Positions 40,831 through 49,258 of a stretch of 64,000 nt of DNA are shown piece after piece; within the stretch, counting starts at the first letter, position 1, and every line of letters begins with the position of its first letter. Origin of the DNA: Agrobacterium tumefaciens (lineage in GTDB: Bacteria > Pseudomonadota > Alphaproteobacteria > Rhizobiales > Rhizobiaceae). The DNA lies in NCBI RefSeq assembly GCF_005221385.1, contig NZ_CP039904.1:1709501-1773500 (forward strand), given 5' to 3'. The notes beneath the pieces are model-generated. The model searched no databases. It worked only from the letters and a program-made list of their open reading frames with translations, and was not told the DNA's origin. The translations under genes and the position numbers were made by a program.

Positions 40831-42657
40831 TTACTGTCTTTCCTTGACATGGTTTTCATAACGGGCGCGCGCCGGGCCGATTTCGGCACGGTCGGAGACT
40901 TCAGGCACCGCGACATCCCACCAGTGACCGCCGGCCTGAGGGGTCGGATAGGGATCGGTATCGATGACGATCACTGTTGTTCGGGTGGAGGCACGGGCGC
41001 TCGCGAGCGCTTCTTCCAGTTCAGTGATGGTGGAAACCTTACGCGCATCCGCCCCCATCGAGCCGGCATGGGCGACGAAATCGATGGCGATGGGGTTGAC
41101 GTTGGTGTGGGCGTAGAGGTTGTTGAACTCCGCGCCGCCGGTCTCCATCTGCAGGCGGTTGATGCAGCCATAGCCCCTGTTGTCGGTGATGACGAGCGTG
41201 ATCTTCACGCCCATGGCGACCGATGTGGCAAGCTCCGAATTCATCATCATGTAGGAGCCGTCACCGACCATGACGATCACGTCGCGGTCCGGCTCCGCCA
41301 TCTTGATGCCGAGGCCACCGGCCACTTCATAACCCATGCAGGAGAAGCCGTATTCCATGTGATAGGAGAGCGGCAGCTTGGATTTCCAAAGCTGGTGCAG
41401 CTCACCCGGCATGGTGCCTGCCGCGCACATGACGACGGTATTGTCACGCGACTGGCGCTGCACCGCGCCGATGACCTGCATGTCGGTGGGCAGGCTGTTG
41501 GCGTTGTCTTCGCCCGGCGCGGCTGTATCGGCATCGGCCTTTTCGAACCATGCCGCCTTGAGACCGGCATCCGGCGCGGCAAAACGGTGGCTGCCGAGTG
41601 CTGCGGAGAGCTTTTCAAGCCCGATCTTCGCATCCGCCGTCAGGCTGATCGCATCATGCTTGGCGCTGTCATAGGGCTGGACGTTGAGCGCCAGGATCTT
41701 GCGGTTAGGGTTCTTGAACAGCGCCCAGGAACCGGTGGTGAAATCCTGAAAACGGGTGCCGACGCCGAAGACCAGATCGGCCTTTTCACTGATGATATTG
41801 GCGCTTTCCGCGCCCGTGACGCCGACGGGACCGAAGTTGAGATCGTGATCCCACGCCAATGCCGATTTCCCAGCCTGCGTTTCGACAACGGGAATGGAAT
41901 GGGTTTCGGCAAAGCGCTTCAGGGTTTCGGTTGCGCCGGCAAAATGCACGCCGCCGCCGGCAACGATGATCGGGTTCTTCGCCGCCTTCAGCGCGGCGAC
42001 CGCATCTTCGAATTCCACAACATCCGGCTCAGGACGGCGCTGACGCCAGACGCGCTTTTCGAAGAAGCTGACAGGATAATCATAGGCTTCCGCCTGCACA
42101 TCCTGGCAGAAGGCGAGCGTGACCGGGCCGCAATCGGCCGGGTCTGTCATGGTGCGCATGGCGCGGGGAAGGGCGGTCAGCAACTGTTCCGGTCGCATGA
42201 TGCGGTCAAAGTAACGGCTTACCGGGCGGAAGCAGTCGTTGACCGTCATGGTGCCGTCGCCGAAATCTTCGAGCTGCTGCAGCACGGGGTCGGGGCCGCG
42301 ATTGGCGAAGACATCGCCGGGAATCAGCAGAACCGGCAGGCGGTTGACATGCGCAAGGGCCGCCGCCGTCACCATATTGGCGGCGCCGGGACCGATGGAG
42401 GAGGTGACCGCCATCGCCCGCCGGCGGCGCAGCTGCTTGGTGTAAGCAATGGCCGCATGGGCCATGGATTGCTCGTTCTGGCCGCGATAGGTCTGCAGCT
42501 CGTCGCGAATGCCATGCAGCGCTTCGCCGATACCGGCGACGTTGCCGTGGCCGAAAATGGCCCAGACACCGGCAATATAGGTTTCGCCATGTTCATTCAT
42601 CTGCGCGGCGAGGTAACGAACCATTGCCTGCGCAGCCGTCATTCTGATTGTCTTCAC
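40831..42657 (-). CDS. iolD: 3D-(3,5/4)-trihydroxycyclohexane-1,2-dione hydrolase IolD
   Basis: This thiamine-diphosphate enzyme opens the inositol ring to give 5-deoxy-glucuronate. The 608 residues fit the family. The N-terminal PYR domain has [22 protein letters not shown], with the cofactor-activating Glu. The central domain contains [14 protein letters not shown] and the C-terminal PP domain [14 protein letters not shown]...NRGYGCIN, the TPP motif GDG-N. It overlaps iolC by four bases and abuts iolE. Confidence 0.95.
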   Translation of the reverse strand: MKTIRMTAAQAMVRYLAAQMNEHGETYIAGVWAIFGHGNVAGIGEALHGIRDELQTYRGQNEQSMAHAAIAYTKQLRRRRAMAVTSSIGPGAANMVTAAALAHVNRLPVLLIPGDVFANRGPDPVLQQLEDFGDGTMTVNDCFRPVSRYFDRIMRPEQLLTALPRAMRTMTDPADCGPVTLAFCQDVQAEAYDYPVSFFEKRVWRQRRPEPDVVEFEDAVAALKAAKNPIIVAGGGVHFAGATETLKRFAETHSIPVVETQAGKSALAWDHDLNFGPVGVTGAESANIISEKADLVFGVGTRFQDFTTGSWALFKNPNRKILALNVQPYDSAKHDAISLTADAKIGLEKLSAALGSHRFAAPDAGLKAAWFEKADADTAAPGEDNANSLPTDMQVIGAVQRQSRDNTVVMCAAGTMPGELHQLWKSKLPLSYHMEYGFSCMGYEVAGGLGIKMAEPDRDVIVMVGDGSYMMMNSELATSVAMGVKITLVITDNRGYGCINRLQMETGGAEFNNLYAHTNVNPIAIDFVAHAGSMGADARKVSTITELEEALASARASTRTTVIVIDTDPYPTPQAGGHWWDVAVPEVSDRAEIGPARARYENHVKERQ

Positions 42658-44570
42658 GCTGCCTCTCCCTTTTTGGCGCGCGCCTCATCCCAAATGCGGC
42701 ACAGGCTGATATAGCGCTGCGCCATATCCTTCACCGCTTCCTGATCGGTGATCCTGCCACCGAGCCAGCTTCGCGCGGCATCTGCGAAAATCGTGCGGCC
42801 AACGGCGAAACCTTTGACCAGATCAAAACCGGCGGCAAGGCGGAAGCTTTCCTCCAGCTCGCTTTGCGGGGCGTCGAGACCGAGAACGACGATGCCGCGC
42901 ACATAAGGATCGTTACGATGCACGGCATCGCAGGCGTTCTTCCAGGCGGCGCGGGTCTTCATCGGCTCCAGCTTCCACCAGTCGGGATAGACCCCGATCT
43001 CATAAAAACGCTCGACGATGCGGGCGGCTGTCAGATCGTCGGTCGGGCCGACCTTGGAAGGAATGACCTCCAGCAACATTTCCAGCCGGTTGCGGCGTGT
43101 CGCCTGGAACAGACGCATGACCGTCTCCTCCTGCGTTGATCGCATCTCCTCCGTATCGTCGGGATGATAGAAGCACAGGACCTTGACGACATTTTCAAGC
43201 GGCCATTCGGACAGCCCGCCGAAATCCTTGCCGAGTTCCGGTTCCAGCGTCAGCGGACGGGAGCCGGGCCATTCCACTGGGCGGCCGATCCAGAGACCGG
43301 AACCGCTCGCGGCAAACAGGGCGTCACGGCCAAGGCGACCGTCGCAGAGAATACCGTAACCCGGCCTGTCGCCGGCCACCTGCTGTGCGGCTTCTAGGCA
43401 GAGCTTCTTGAAAGCGCCGATCTTTTCGTGCTTGACGCCAAGCTCGTCGGCGATGGCTTCCAGCTGCATGCGGTGGTCAAAGGCGAAGACGCGCATCGTG
43501 TCCCAGTCGCCCTTGCGGTTGGTGGACCAGTGCACCTGTTCCAGCGCCTCGTCCTTGCGCAGCGCCTTGTTGCGAATGCCGGCCTTGAAGAAATATTGCA
43601 GCTCTTCCCAGCTCGGATAGGCCGGCGTGCAGCCGTGGCGGGAAACGGCGAAGGCGCCGCATGCATTGGCGTATTTTAATGTCGTCGGCCAGTCTTCGCC
43701 GCGCAGCCAGCCACGGAACAGCCCGGCCATGAAGCCATCGCCCGCACCCAGAACGTTGAAGACCTCGATCGGGAAACCTTCGCCCGTCTCGCCATCGTCG
43801 AGACTTGCCGGGATTTCACCGGTGAAGACCGAGGCCCCCATCGGCCCGCGCTTGCACACCAGCGTCGCATTCGAAACCTTGCGCACGGCCTTCAGCGCCG
43901 CAAGCGTATCGGTGGAGCCGCCGGCGATGTGGAATTCTTCCTCGGTGCCGACGATCAGGTCGAAGAGATGCAGGGTGGATTGCAGCTTGGCGGTGACCTT
44001 CTGCGATTCCACGAAACGGCTTTCGCCGTCGCCATGGCCGGCCACACCCCAGAGATTGGGCCGGTAATCGATATCGAGCGCGGTCTTCGCGCCATTTTCG
44101 CGGGCGAGTTTCAGCGCCTTCAGCACGGCCGCTTCCGTTTTTGGATGCGACAGATGCGTGCCGGTGGCGCAGACGCAAGCAGCTTCGGCGATGAAGGCGG
44201 GATCGATATCGTCTTCGCTGAGCGCCATGTCGGCGCAGTTTTCGCGATAAAAGATCAGCGGGAACTGGTTCTGGTCGCGAATGCCGAGCAGCACCAGCGC
44301 GGTCAGCCGCTCCGGGTCTGTCTTCACGCCGCGCACATCAACGCCTTCACGCACCAGCTGCTCGCGGATGAAGCGGCCCATATGCTCATCTCCGACACGG
44401 GTGATGACGGCGCTGTTGAGCCCAAGGCGTGCAGCGCCGGCTGCTATATTGGTGGGAGAGCCGCCGATATATTTGGCAAAGGAGGCCATGTCCTCCAGAC
44501 GGCCGCCAACCTGCGAACCGTACAGATCGACAGACGAGCGCCCGATCGTGATAAGATCAAGTTTTTTCAA
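42654..44570 (-). CDS. iolC: Fused 5-dehydro-2-deoxygluconokinase and DUF2090 aldolase-like protein
   Basis: The 638-residue bifunctional protein has a PfkB-type kinase (about 1-325) with KYIGGSPTNIAAGAARLG near the start and NVLGAGDGFMAGLFRGWL as the catalytic/ATP motif, converting 2-deoxy-5-keto-gluconate to its 6-phosphate. The C-terminal half (about 345-625) is DUF2090, with RVFAFDHRMQLE, GILCDGRLGRDAL, VKVLCFYHPDD and KGFAVGRTIF. It resembles a TIM-barrel aldolase and likely replaces IolJ, cleaving the product to DHAP and malonate semialdehyde (inference). It is the first structural gene of the operon. Confidence 0.93.
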   Translation of the reverse strand: MKKLDLITIGRSSVDLYGSQVGGRLEDMASFAKYIGGSPTNIAAGAARLGLNSAVITRVGDEHMGRFIREQLVREGVDVRGVKTDPERLTALVLLGIRDQNQFPLIFYRENCADMALSEDDIDPAFIAEAACVCATGTHLSHPKTEAAVLKALKLARENGAKTALDIDYRPNLWGVAGHGDGESRFVESQKVTAKLQSTLHLFDLIVGTEEEFHIAGGSTDTLAALKAVRKVSNATLVCKRGPMGASVFTGEIPASLDDGETGEGFPIEVFNVLGAGDGFMAGLFRGWLRGEDWPTTLKYANACGAFAVSRHGCTPAYPSWEELQYFFKAGIRNKALRKDEALEQVHWSTNRKGDWDTMRVFAFDHRMQLEAIADELGVKHEKIGAFKKLCLEAAQQVAGDRPGYGILCDGRLGRDALFAASGSGLWIGRPVEWPGSRPLTLEPELGKDFGGLSEWPLENVVKVLCFYHPDDTEEMRSTQEETVMRLFQATRRNRLEMLLEVIPSKVGPTDDLTAARIVERFYEIGVYPDWWKLEPMKTRAAWKNACDAVHRNDPYVRGIVVLGLDAPQSELEESFRLAAGFDLVKGFAVGRTIFADAARSWLGGRITDQEAVKDMAQRYISLCRIWDEARAKKGEAA

Positions 44571-44714
44571 AAGGTTCCTCCTTCGGGCCGCCCGTTGCGG
44601 CGGCCTGCCTCACATGTTTGGAGCGATATCGGGCAAAGCTGCCCGCACCTTTCGCCATCCCGTTCCGGCAGGCCTCCTCCGCCCGCTGTCATCCGTCACG
44701 AGACGGACGAATAT

Positions 44715-44728
44715 GGAATGCCCGTTTC
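44715..44728. promoter_or_regulatory. Near-match to the IolR site upstream of iolC
   Basis: GGAA-TGCCCG-TTTC differs at one position from the GGAA-N6-TTCC motif reported for the rhizobial inositol regulator. It lies about 150 bases upstream of iolC. Confidence 0.4.
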
Positions 44729-44776
44729 ATGGATTTGGATCATAAATTCTATTTTTTCCATTTTCAATAAAAATAT

Positions 44777-45592
44777 TCAGGCTGTTTTGCGGGTTCCCAC
44801 AGCCACGGCCAGCGTAATCGCCAGACAGAGGGTGGCGGAAAGGGAGCGGAATGCACCAAAATCGATCTCCGTGACCGTCAGAAGCGTTGCGCCGGATTTT
44901 CGCAGCGGATTGACGGCAGAATCAGAGAGCGCAACCACCGGAATGCCATTGGCCCGGGCCGTTTCCGCCAGTTCCAGCGTCTCAGTGGAATAGGGGGAGA
45001 AGGTGATGGCGATCAGCGCGTCATCGCTGGAGATGGCGCTGATATTGCCCAGCCCGCCGACGGCGCTGTGCAGAACCGCCGGAACCTTCATTTTCTCGAA
45101 GGCATAGGCAAGGTAACTGGCTATGGGGAAAGAACGTCGCAAACCGACAATGTGGACGGTGCGCGCGCCAGCCAGTGCCGAAACTGCCTCGTCAAGCTGC
45201 CGTGTATCGACCGATTTCAGCAGCATTTCCAGCGAGGAACGACCAGCTTCGACAAATTCCGCAAGCAGGCTGGAGGCACTTTCATCGCCCTTTTCACGCA
45301 GATGGTCGAGCCGTGTGGTGTAATCCGGCCAGCCGCCGACATAGGAATCGCGAAACAGGCGCTGCATTTCCGAAAAACCGGAAAAGCCCATGATCTGGCA
45401 AAACCGCATGAAGGCCGAAGGCTGCACGCCAGCACCCTCTGCCATTTCGGCGACGGTGGAAACGGCGATGCGGTCCTGATTGGAGGCGACATAATCGGCG
45501 CATTGCCGCAATCGTTTCGGCAGCCCCTCCGCAACCTGGAGCAACCGCTCCTCAAAAGCCTTCACCGATTCTGGCGCCTCGATTGCCGTCAT
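44777..45592 (-). CDS. iolR: RpiR-family transcriptional regulator IolR
   Basis: The 271-residue regulator has an N-terminal RpiR-type HTH (ISTVAEMAEGAGVQPSAF-like, about 43-62, with FMRFCQIMGFSGFSEMQRLFRD) and a C-terminal SIS sugar-phosphate binding domain (TVHIVGLRRSFPIASYLAYAFEKM, ITFSPYSTETLELAETARANGIPVVALSDS). In rhizobia the inositol repressor belongs to this family rather than DeoR. The position upstream of iolCDEB and the sites before both genes support repression relieved by an inositol-derived phosphate such as 2-deoxy-5-keto-gluconate 6-phosphate. Confidence 0.88.
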   Translation of the reverse strand: MTAIEAPESVKAFEERLLQVAEGLPKRLRQCADYVASNQDRIAVSTVAEMAEGAGVQPSAFMRFCQIMGFSGFSEMQRLFRDSYVGGWPDYTTRLDHLREKGDESASSLLAEFVEAGRSSLEMLLKSVDTRQLDEAVSALAGARTVHIVGLRRSFPIASYLAYAFEKMKVPAVLHSAVGGLGNISAISSDDALIAITFSPYSTETLELAETARANGIPVVALSDSAVNPLRKSGATLLTVTEIDFGAFRSLSATLCLAITLAVAVGTRKTA

Positions 45593-45639
45593 TGTCGTTC
45601 CTTTATGCAGACTGAAATTGTGTGCACTTTAACTCCAGT

Positions 45640-45653
45640 GGAATTTTTATTCC
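45640..45653. promoter_or_regulatory. IolR-type operator GGAA-N6-TTCC upstream of iolR
   Basis: GGAA-TTTTTA-TTCC matches the motif exactly and is extended to TGGAA/TTCCA. It lies 47 bases upstream of the iolR start, pointing to autoregulation. Confidence 0.6.
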
Positions 45654-45721
45654 ATTGGGTTTTTTAGGAACGAATAAATGAGGTGTCGTGGGTCCGTTGT
45701 GGGCACAGTTGATCCGACGCC

Positions 45722-45775
45722 CTCATTCCTGTGCCTGTCACAGGGGTCCAGCCAATGCGCATCTGCGCGGTGGGG
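45722..45775. repeat. Family B repeat, half copy 5
   Basis: It starts CCTCATTCCTGTGCCTGTCA and contains CACAGGGGTCCAGCC with the small hairpin CGCATCTGCG, but the right-hand outer arm is missing. It is a truncated copy between iolR and the ABC transporter genes. Confidence 0.75.
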
Positions 45776-45809
45776 GCTGGAAACCTGTTCTGGTTTTATT
45801 TCGATGCAC

Positions 45810-46526
45810 TCAGTGCAGCCCGCCAACGCCAAGATGCGTATCGACAATATCCGGGTTCTCCGCAAGCGCGCTGGACGGCCCTTCCCAGACGATGCGGCCA
45901 CGTTCCATGATGATGGCGTGGTCGGCGAAGTCGATGGCCATCTGGATACGCTGTTCGACGAGAAGAATGGTCATTTCGCCCGATTGCGCCAGTTTGGAAA
46001 AGGCCGCCATCAGCTCCTCGCAGATGACGGGGGCGAGGCCTTCCAGCGGTTCGTCGAGAAGCAGCACGCGCGGCTGGCCGAGAATCGTGCGGGCGGTGGA
46101 AAGCATCTGCTGTTCGCCGCCGGAAAGTTGCGAGCCGAGATTGCGGCGGCGCTCCTTCAGGCGCGGAAACAGCGTGTAGGCTTCCTCGATGGCCGATTTC
46201 GGCCGGGTCTTGAGGCCGACGAACAGGTTTTCCTCGACGGTCAGCGTCGGGAAGACATCCCGCGTCTGCGGCACGTAGCCGAGGCCGGCTTTGGCGCGGG
46301 CGGCGCTCGGCAGGGCGGCGATGTCCTGCCCGCCGATGCGGATATCGCCGGCAAAGCGTTTCGTCTGGCCGGCCAGCGTGGCGAAGAGGCTGGTCTTGCC
46401 GACGCCGTTGCGGCCGAGAACCGCGAAACGCGAGCCCGACGGCACGGAAAGCGACAGGCCCTCGATGACGCGGGTGGGGCCGTAACCGGCGGTGAGGTTG
46501 ACGATTTCAAGCGGCGCTGCGGGCAT
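45810..46526 (-). CDS. livF: Branched-chain amino acid-type ABC transporter ATPase (LivF)
   Basis: The 238-residue nucleotide-binding subunit has Walker A GRNGVGKTSL, signature LSGGEQQMLSTAR, Walker B VLLLDEPLEGLAP and switch histidine region LLVEQRIQMA, typical of LivF. It starts MPAAPLEIVNLTAGY, overlapping the LivG stop by 20 bases. It is the last gene of the five-gene transporter. Confidence 0.93.
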   Translation of the reverse strand: MPAAPLEIVNLTAGYGPTRVIEGLSLSVPSGSRFAVLGRNGVGKTSLFATLAGQTKRFAGDIRIGGQDIAALPSAARAKAGLGYVPQTRDVFPTLTVEENLFVGLKTRPKSAIEEAYTLFPRLKERRRNLGSQLSGGEQQMLSTARTILGQPRVLLLDEPLEGLAPVICEELMAAFSKLAQSGEMTILLVEQRIQMAIDFADHAIIMERGRIVWEGPSSALAENPDIVDTHLGVGGLH

Positions 46527-47271
46527 CGGCGTAACTTCCCAGATAGGCTTGGCGGACTTCCGCATTGCTGGTGACGTCTTCCGGCGAACCGTCGAAGATG
46601 ACCGCGCCTGCGGCGAGCACCACCACACGTTTGGCAAAACGGAAGACCAGATCCATGTCATGCTCGATCATCAGGATCGCGAGATCGGCCGGCAGCCGGT
46701 CGAGTGCCTGTTCGATGCGCGCGGTTTCCGTGGAAGGCACGCCGGCGGCCGGTTCGTCGAGCAGCAGGATTTTCGGGCGAAGCGCCATGGCAAGCGCGAT
46801 CTCGATCAGCCGTTGCTGGCCATAGGCGATTTCGCGCACGCGGGTTTCTGCAAGGGCCAGAAGACCGAGCGTGCCGAGAATGTCGCGGGCTTCGCTCATC
46901 ACCGCGGGCATGGCGCGGTAACGGCCGAAAATCCGGCCCGTCTTGCCTTCGCGCTGGAGAATGGCAAGCGCCACATGCTCCTCCGGCGTCATGTCCTGAA
47001 ACAGCCTTGTGACCTGGAAGGAGCGGACGAGGCCGCGCTTCACCCGCTGGCTGGCGCTGAGGCCGGTCACGTCTTCGCCGGCGATGCGCACCGTGCCGGC
47101 CGAGGGCTTGATGTTGCCGGTGACGAGATTGACGAAGGTGGTCTTGCCGGCGCCATTGGGGCCGATCAGCACCGTGCGGTCTCCCGGCGAAAGCGACAGC
47201 GAGACATTGTTGGTGACGACGAGGCCGCCGAAATTCTTCTTGAGGCCGGATACTTCGAAAATGGCGCTCAT
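46507..47271 (-). CDS. livG: Branched-chain amino acid-type ABC transporter ATPase (LivG)
   Basis: The 254-residue partner ATPase has Walker A GPNGAGKTTF, signature region IAYGQQRLIEIALA (the usual LSGG is replaced, as in LivG), Walker B ILLLDEPAAGV and LMIEHDMDLVF. It overlaps LivM by four bases. Together with LivF it drives the LivH/LivM channel. Confidence 0.93.
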   Translation of the reverse strand: MSAIFEVSGLKKNFGGLVVTNNVSLSLSPGDRTVLIGPNGAGKTTFVNLVTGNIKPSAGTVRIAGEDVTGLSASQRVKRGLVRSFQVTRLFQDMTPEEHVALAILQREGKTGRIFGRYRAMPAVMSEARDILGTLGLLALAETRVREIAYGQQRLIEIALAMALRPKILLLDEPAAGVPSTETARIEQALDRLPADLAILMIEHDMDLVFRFAKRVVVLAAGAVIFDGSPEDVTSNAEVRQAYLGSYADARSAA

Positions 47272-48275
47272 TTACGAACTCCCCGCAGGCGCGCAATGAT
47301 CTGCTCACCTGCGCCATAAAGCCCGCGTGGTGCGAAGAGCACGACGGCAATCAGCAGCAGGCCGACAATGGTGAGCCAATGAAATGGATTGGCGGCGGAA
47401 ACGACATCTTCGAACCACATGAAGGTGACGGTGCCGATCAGCGCACCATAGAGCGAACCCGCGCCGCCGAGTACCAGCATGACCAGCGCTTCGGCCGAAA
47501 GCGTGAAGCTGAGGCTATCGAGGCCGACGACCTGGGTGGAAATCGCGTTCAGTGCGCCGCCAATGCCGGCGACGACGCCTGATATGACGAACATCTTCAA
47601 AATCGTGCCATTGACCGAGCCGCCCATGGCCTGAATGCGGATGCTGTCCTGCTTGACGCCGCGACACAGCATGCCGAAGGGCGAGTGGACAATGACCCTG
47701 AGGGCGAGGAAAACGAGGAGCAGCAGACAGACGCCATAGATATAGGCGGTGCGGCCGAAAAGATCGAACTCGAAGGTGCCGAACAGGGCGTCCGGCGAGA
47801 CGCCGGCAAGGCCGTCGCTGCCGCCCGTCCAGTTCGACGCCTTGTTGGCCGCCTCATGGAACAGATGGATGACGGCGATGGAAAGCACCAGCTGCGGCAG
47901 GCCGTGGGCACGCAGCAGAACCGTGCCGGAGAGCAGCCCGGCGACGCCGCCTGCTGCGGCGCCGATGGCGGTCATGAGCAGCGGATCGGTGATCTCGAAA
48001 TGGGCGGCGGCGATGCCGGCGGCATAGGCGCCCGCACCGAAGAGCGCCGCATGGCCGAGCGTGGCGACACCGCAATACCCTGTGACGAGATCGATCGAAA
48101 GCACGAGAAGCCCAATGGCGATGATGCGGGTCAGAAGCGCCAGATTATCCGGAAACAGAAAGTAGCCGATGATGGCGGCGGCGATGATGAGGAGCGGCCC
48201 TGCGACAGCGCGCAGCGGCGAGCGTGTTTTCGGGATCTCTGCCGTTTCAGTCACGTCGTTCATGAGCACCGCCAT
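47268..48275 (-). CDS. livM: Branched-chain amino acid-type ABC transporter permease (LivM)
   Basis: The 335-residue membrane permease has about nine to ten helices. The signatures are GYCGVATLGHAALFGAGAYAAGI near the N-terminal third and VIVHSPFGMLCRGVKQDSIRIQAMG, the LivM cytoplasmic loop. It starts one base after the LivH stop. The first ATG is used; another lies four codons downstream. Confidence 0.93.
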   Translation of the reverse strand: MAVLMNDVTETAEIPKTRSPLRAVAGPLLIIAAAIIGYFLFPDNLALLTRIIAIGLLVLSIDLVTGYCGVATLGHAALFGAGAYAAGIAAAHFEITDPLLMTAIGAAAGGVAGLLSGTVLLRAHGLPQLVLSIAVIHLFHEAANKASNWTGGSDGLAGVSPDALFGTFEFDLFGRTAYIYGVCLLLLVFLALRVIVHSPFGMLCRGVKQDSIRIQAMGGSVNGTILKMFVISGVVAGIGGALNAISTQVVGLDSLSFTLSAEALVMLVLGGAGSLYGALIGTVTFMWFEDVVSAANPFHWLTIVGLLLIAVVLFAPRGLYGAGEQIIARLRGVRK

Positions 48276-48276
48276 C

Positions 48277-49140
48277 TCATTTCGCCCTTCCGAGAAGGCC
48301 GCGCGGGAACAACGTGATGATCACGATGACCGCCAGATAAAAGAAGAATTCGCCATATTCAGGGGCGAGATACCGCCCGGTCGTATCGATGGCGCCGAGC
48401 AGCAGGCAGGCGATCAGCGCGCCGGGGATGGAGCCCGCGCCGCCGACCGAGACCACCACGAGGAAGGTGACCATATAGCGCAGCGCATAATAGGGTTCGA
48501 CCGGCAGCAGTTCCGCGCCGATGACGCCGCCCATTGCGGCAAGACCGACGGCGATGGCGAAGCTGACGGCATAGATGATTTCGGTGCGCACGCCCAGCGC
48601 CGCAGCCATCGCGGCATTGTCCACCGCCGCTCGCAGCTTGATGCCGAAGGCCGTCTTTTCGAAGGTGAACCACAATGCACCCGCGACGGCCAGACCGCAG
48701 GCAATGGCGAAGATGCGGTGGGTCGCAATGGTGCGGAAGCCGAGATCGGTCGGGCCAGCCAGCTGCTGCGGCAGCGGAATGGTCTTCAGCGTCGGGCCGA
48801 AGACGAAATTGGCGATGCCGATGATGCAGAAGGTGATGCCGATGGTCATCAGCACCTGCGTCAGTTCAGGTGCACCATAAATCCGCCGGTAAAGGAAACG
48901 TTCGAGCGGTATGGCGATGATAATGGTGCCGACGATGGCAACGAGGATCGCCGCCGCATAACCGAGACCGAGGCCGTGGGCGGCATAAGAGGCGAGGTAA
49001 CCGCCGATCATGGCGAAAGCGCCATGCGCCAGATTGACCACCCGCATCAGTCCCATCGTCACCGAAAGGCCGATGGAGATGATGAACAGGACCATGCCAT
49101 AGGCAAGCGCATCGATAAGGATGCTGAAGACCGTCTGCAT
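48277..49140 (-). CDS. livH: Branched-chain amino acid-type ABC transporter permease (LivH)
   Basis: The 287-residue permease has eight predicted helices. GLMRVVNLAHGAFAMIGGYLA is the family N-terminal motif and AFGIKLRAAVDNAAMAAALGV the ATPase-contact loop. The start MQTVFSILIDAL is chosen: the frame extends upstream into the inverted repeat before the gene and is not needed. An AGGAG site precedes it. Confidence 0.93.
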   Translation of the reverse strand: MQTVFSILIDALAYGMVLFIISIGLSVTMGLMRVVNLAHGAFAMIGGYLASYAAHGLGLGYAAAILVAIVGTIIIAIPLERFLYRRIYGAPELTQVLMTIGITFCIIGIANFVFGPTLKTIPLPQQLAGPTDLGFRTIATHRIFAIACGLAVAGALWFTFEKTAFGIKLRAAVDNAAMAAALGVRTEIIYAVSFAIAVGLAAMGGVIGAELLPVEPYYALRYMVTFLVVVSVGGAGSIPGALIACLLLGAIDTTGRYLAPEYGEFFFYLAVIVIITLFPRGLLGRAK

Positions 49141-49191
49141 GTTGAAAAAACTCCTCCCGGTGCTGTAACGCCCGTCCGGGCCGGAACCGAA

Positions 49192-49240
49192 CCGCCGCAA
49201 GGGCGGCTCGACCGTTGCAAGAATGCCGCCCTTGTGGCGG
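49192..49240 (-). promoter_or_regulatory. Hairpin between binding-protein and permease genes
   Basis: Arms CCGCCGCAAGGGCGGC (49192-49207) and GCCGCCCTTGTGGCGG (49225-49240) pair at 15 of 16 positions around a 17-base loop. On the minus-strand mRNA it follows the binding-protein stop (at 49259) by about 18 bases. Such structures protect the upstream mRNA or partly terminate, giving more binding protein than permease. Confidence 0.65.
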
Positions 49241-49258
49241 CGAGGCCGGTATCGCCGG

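Noticed and set aside
40849..42714. Long antisense open frame opposite iolD
   Set aside because: It is complementary to a gene with clear TPP-enzyme motifs; composition is that of the antisense strand and no ribosome site is seen.
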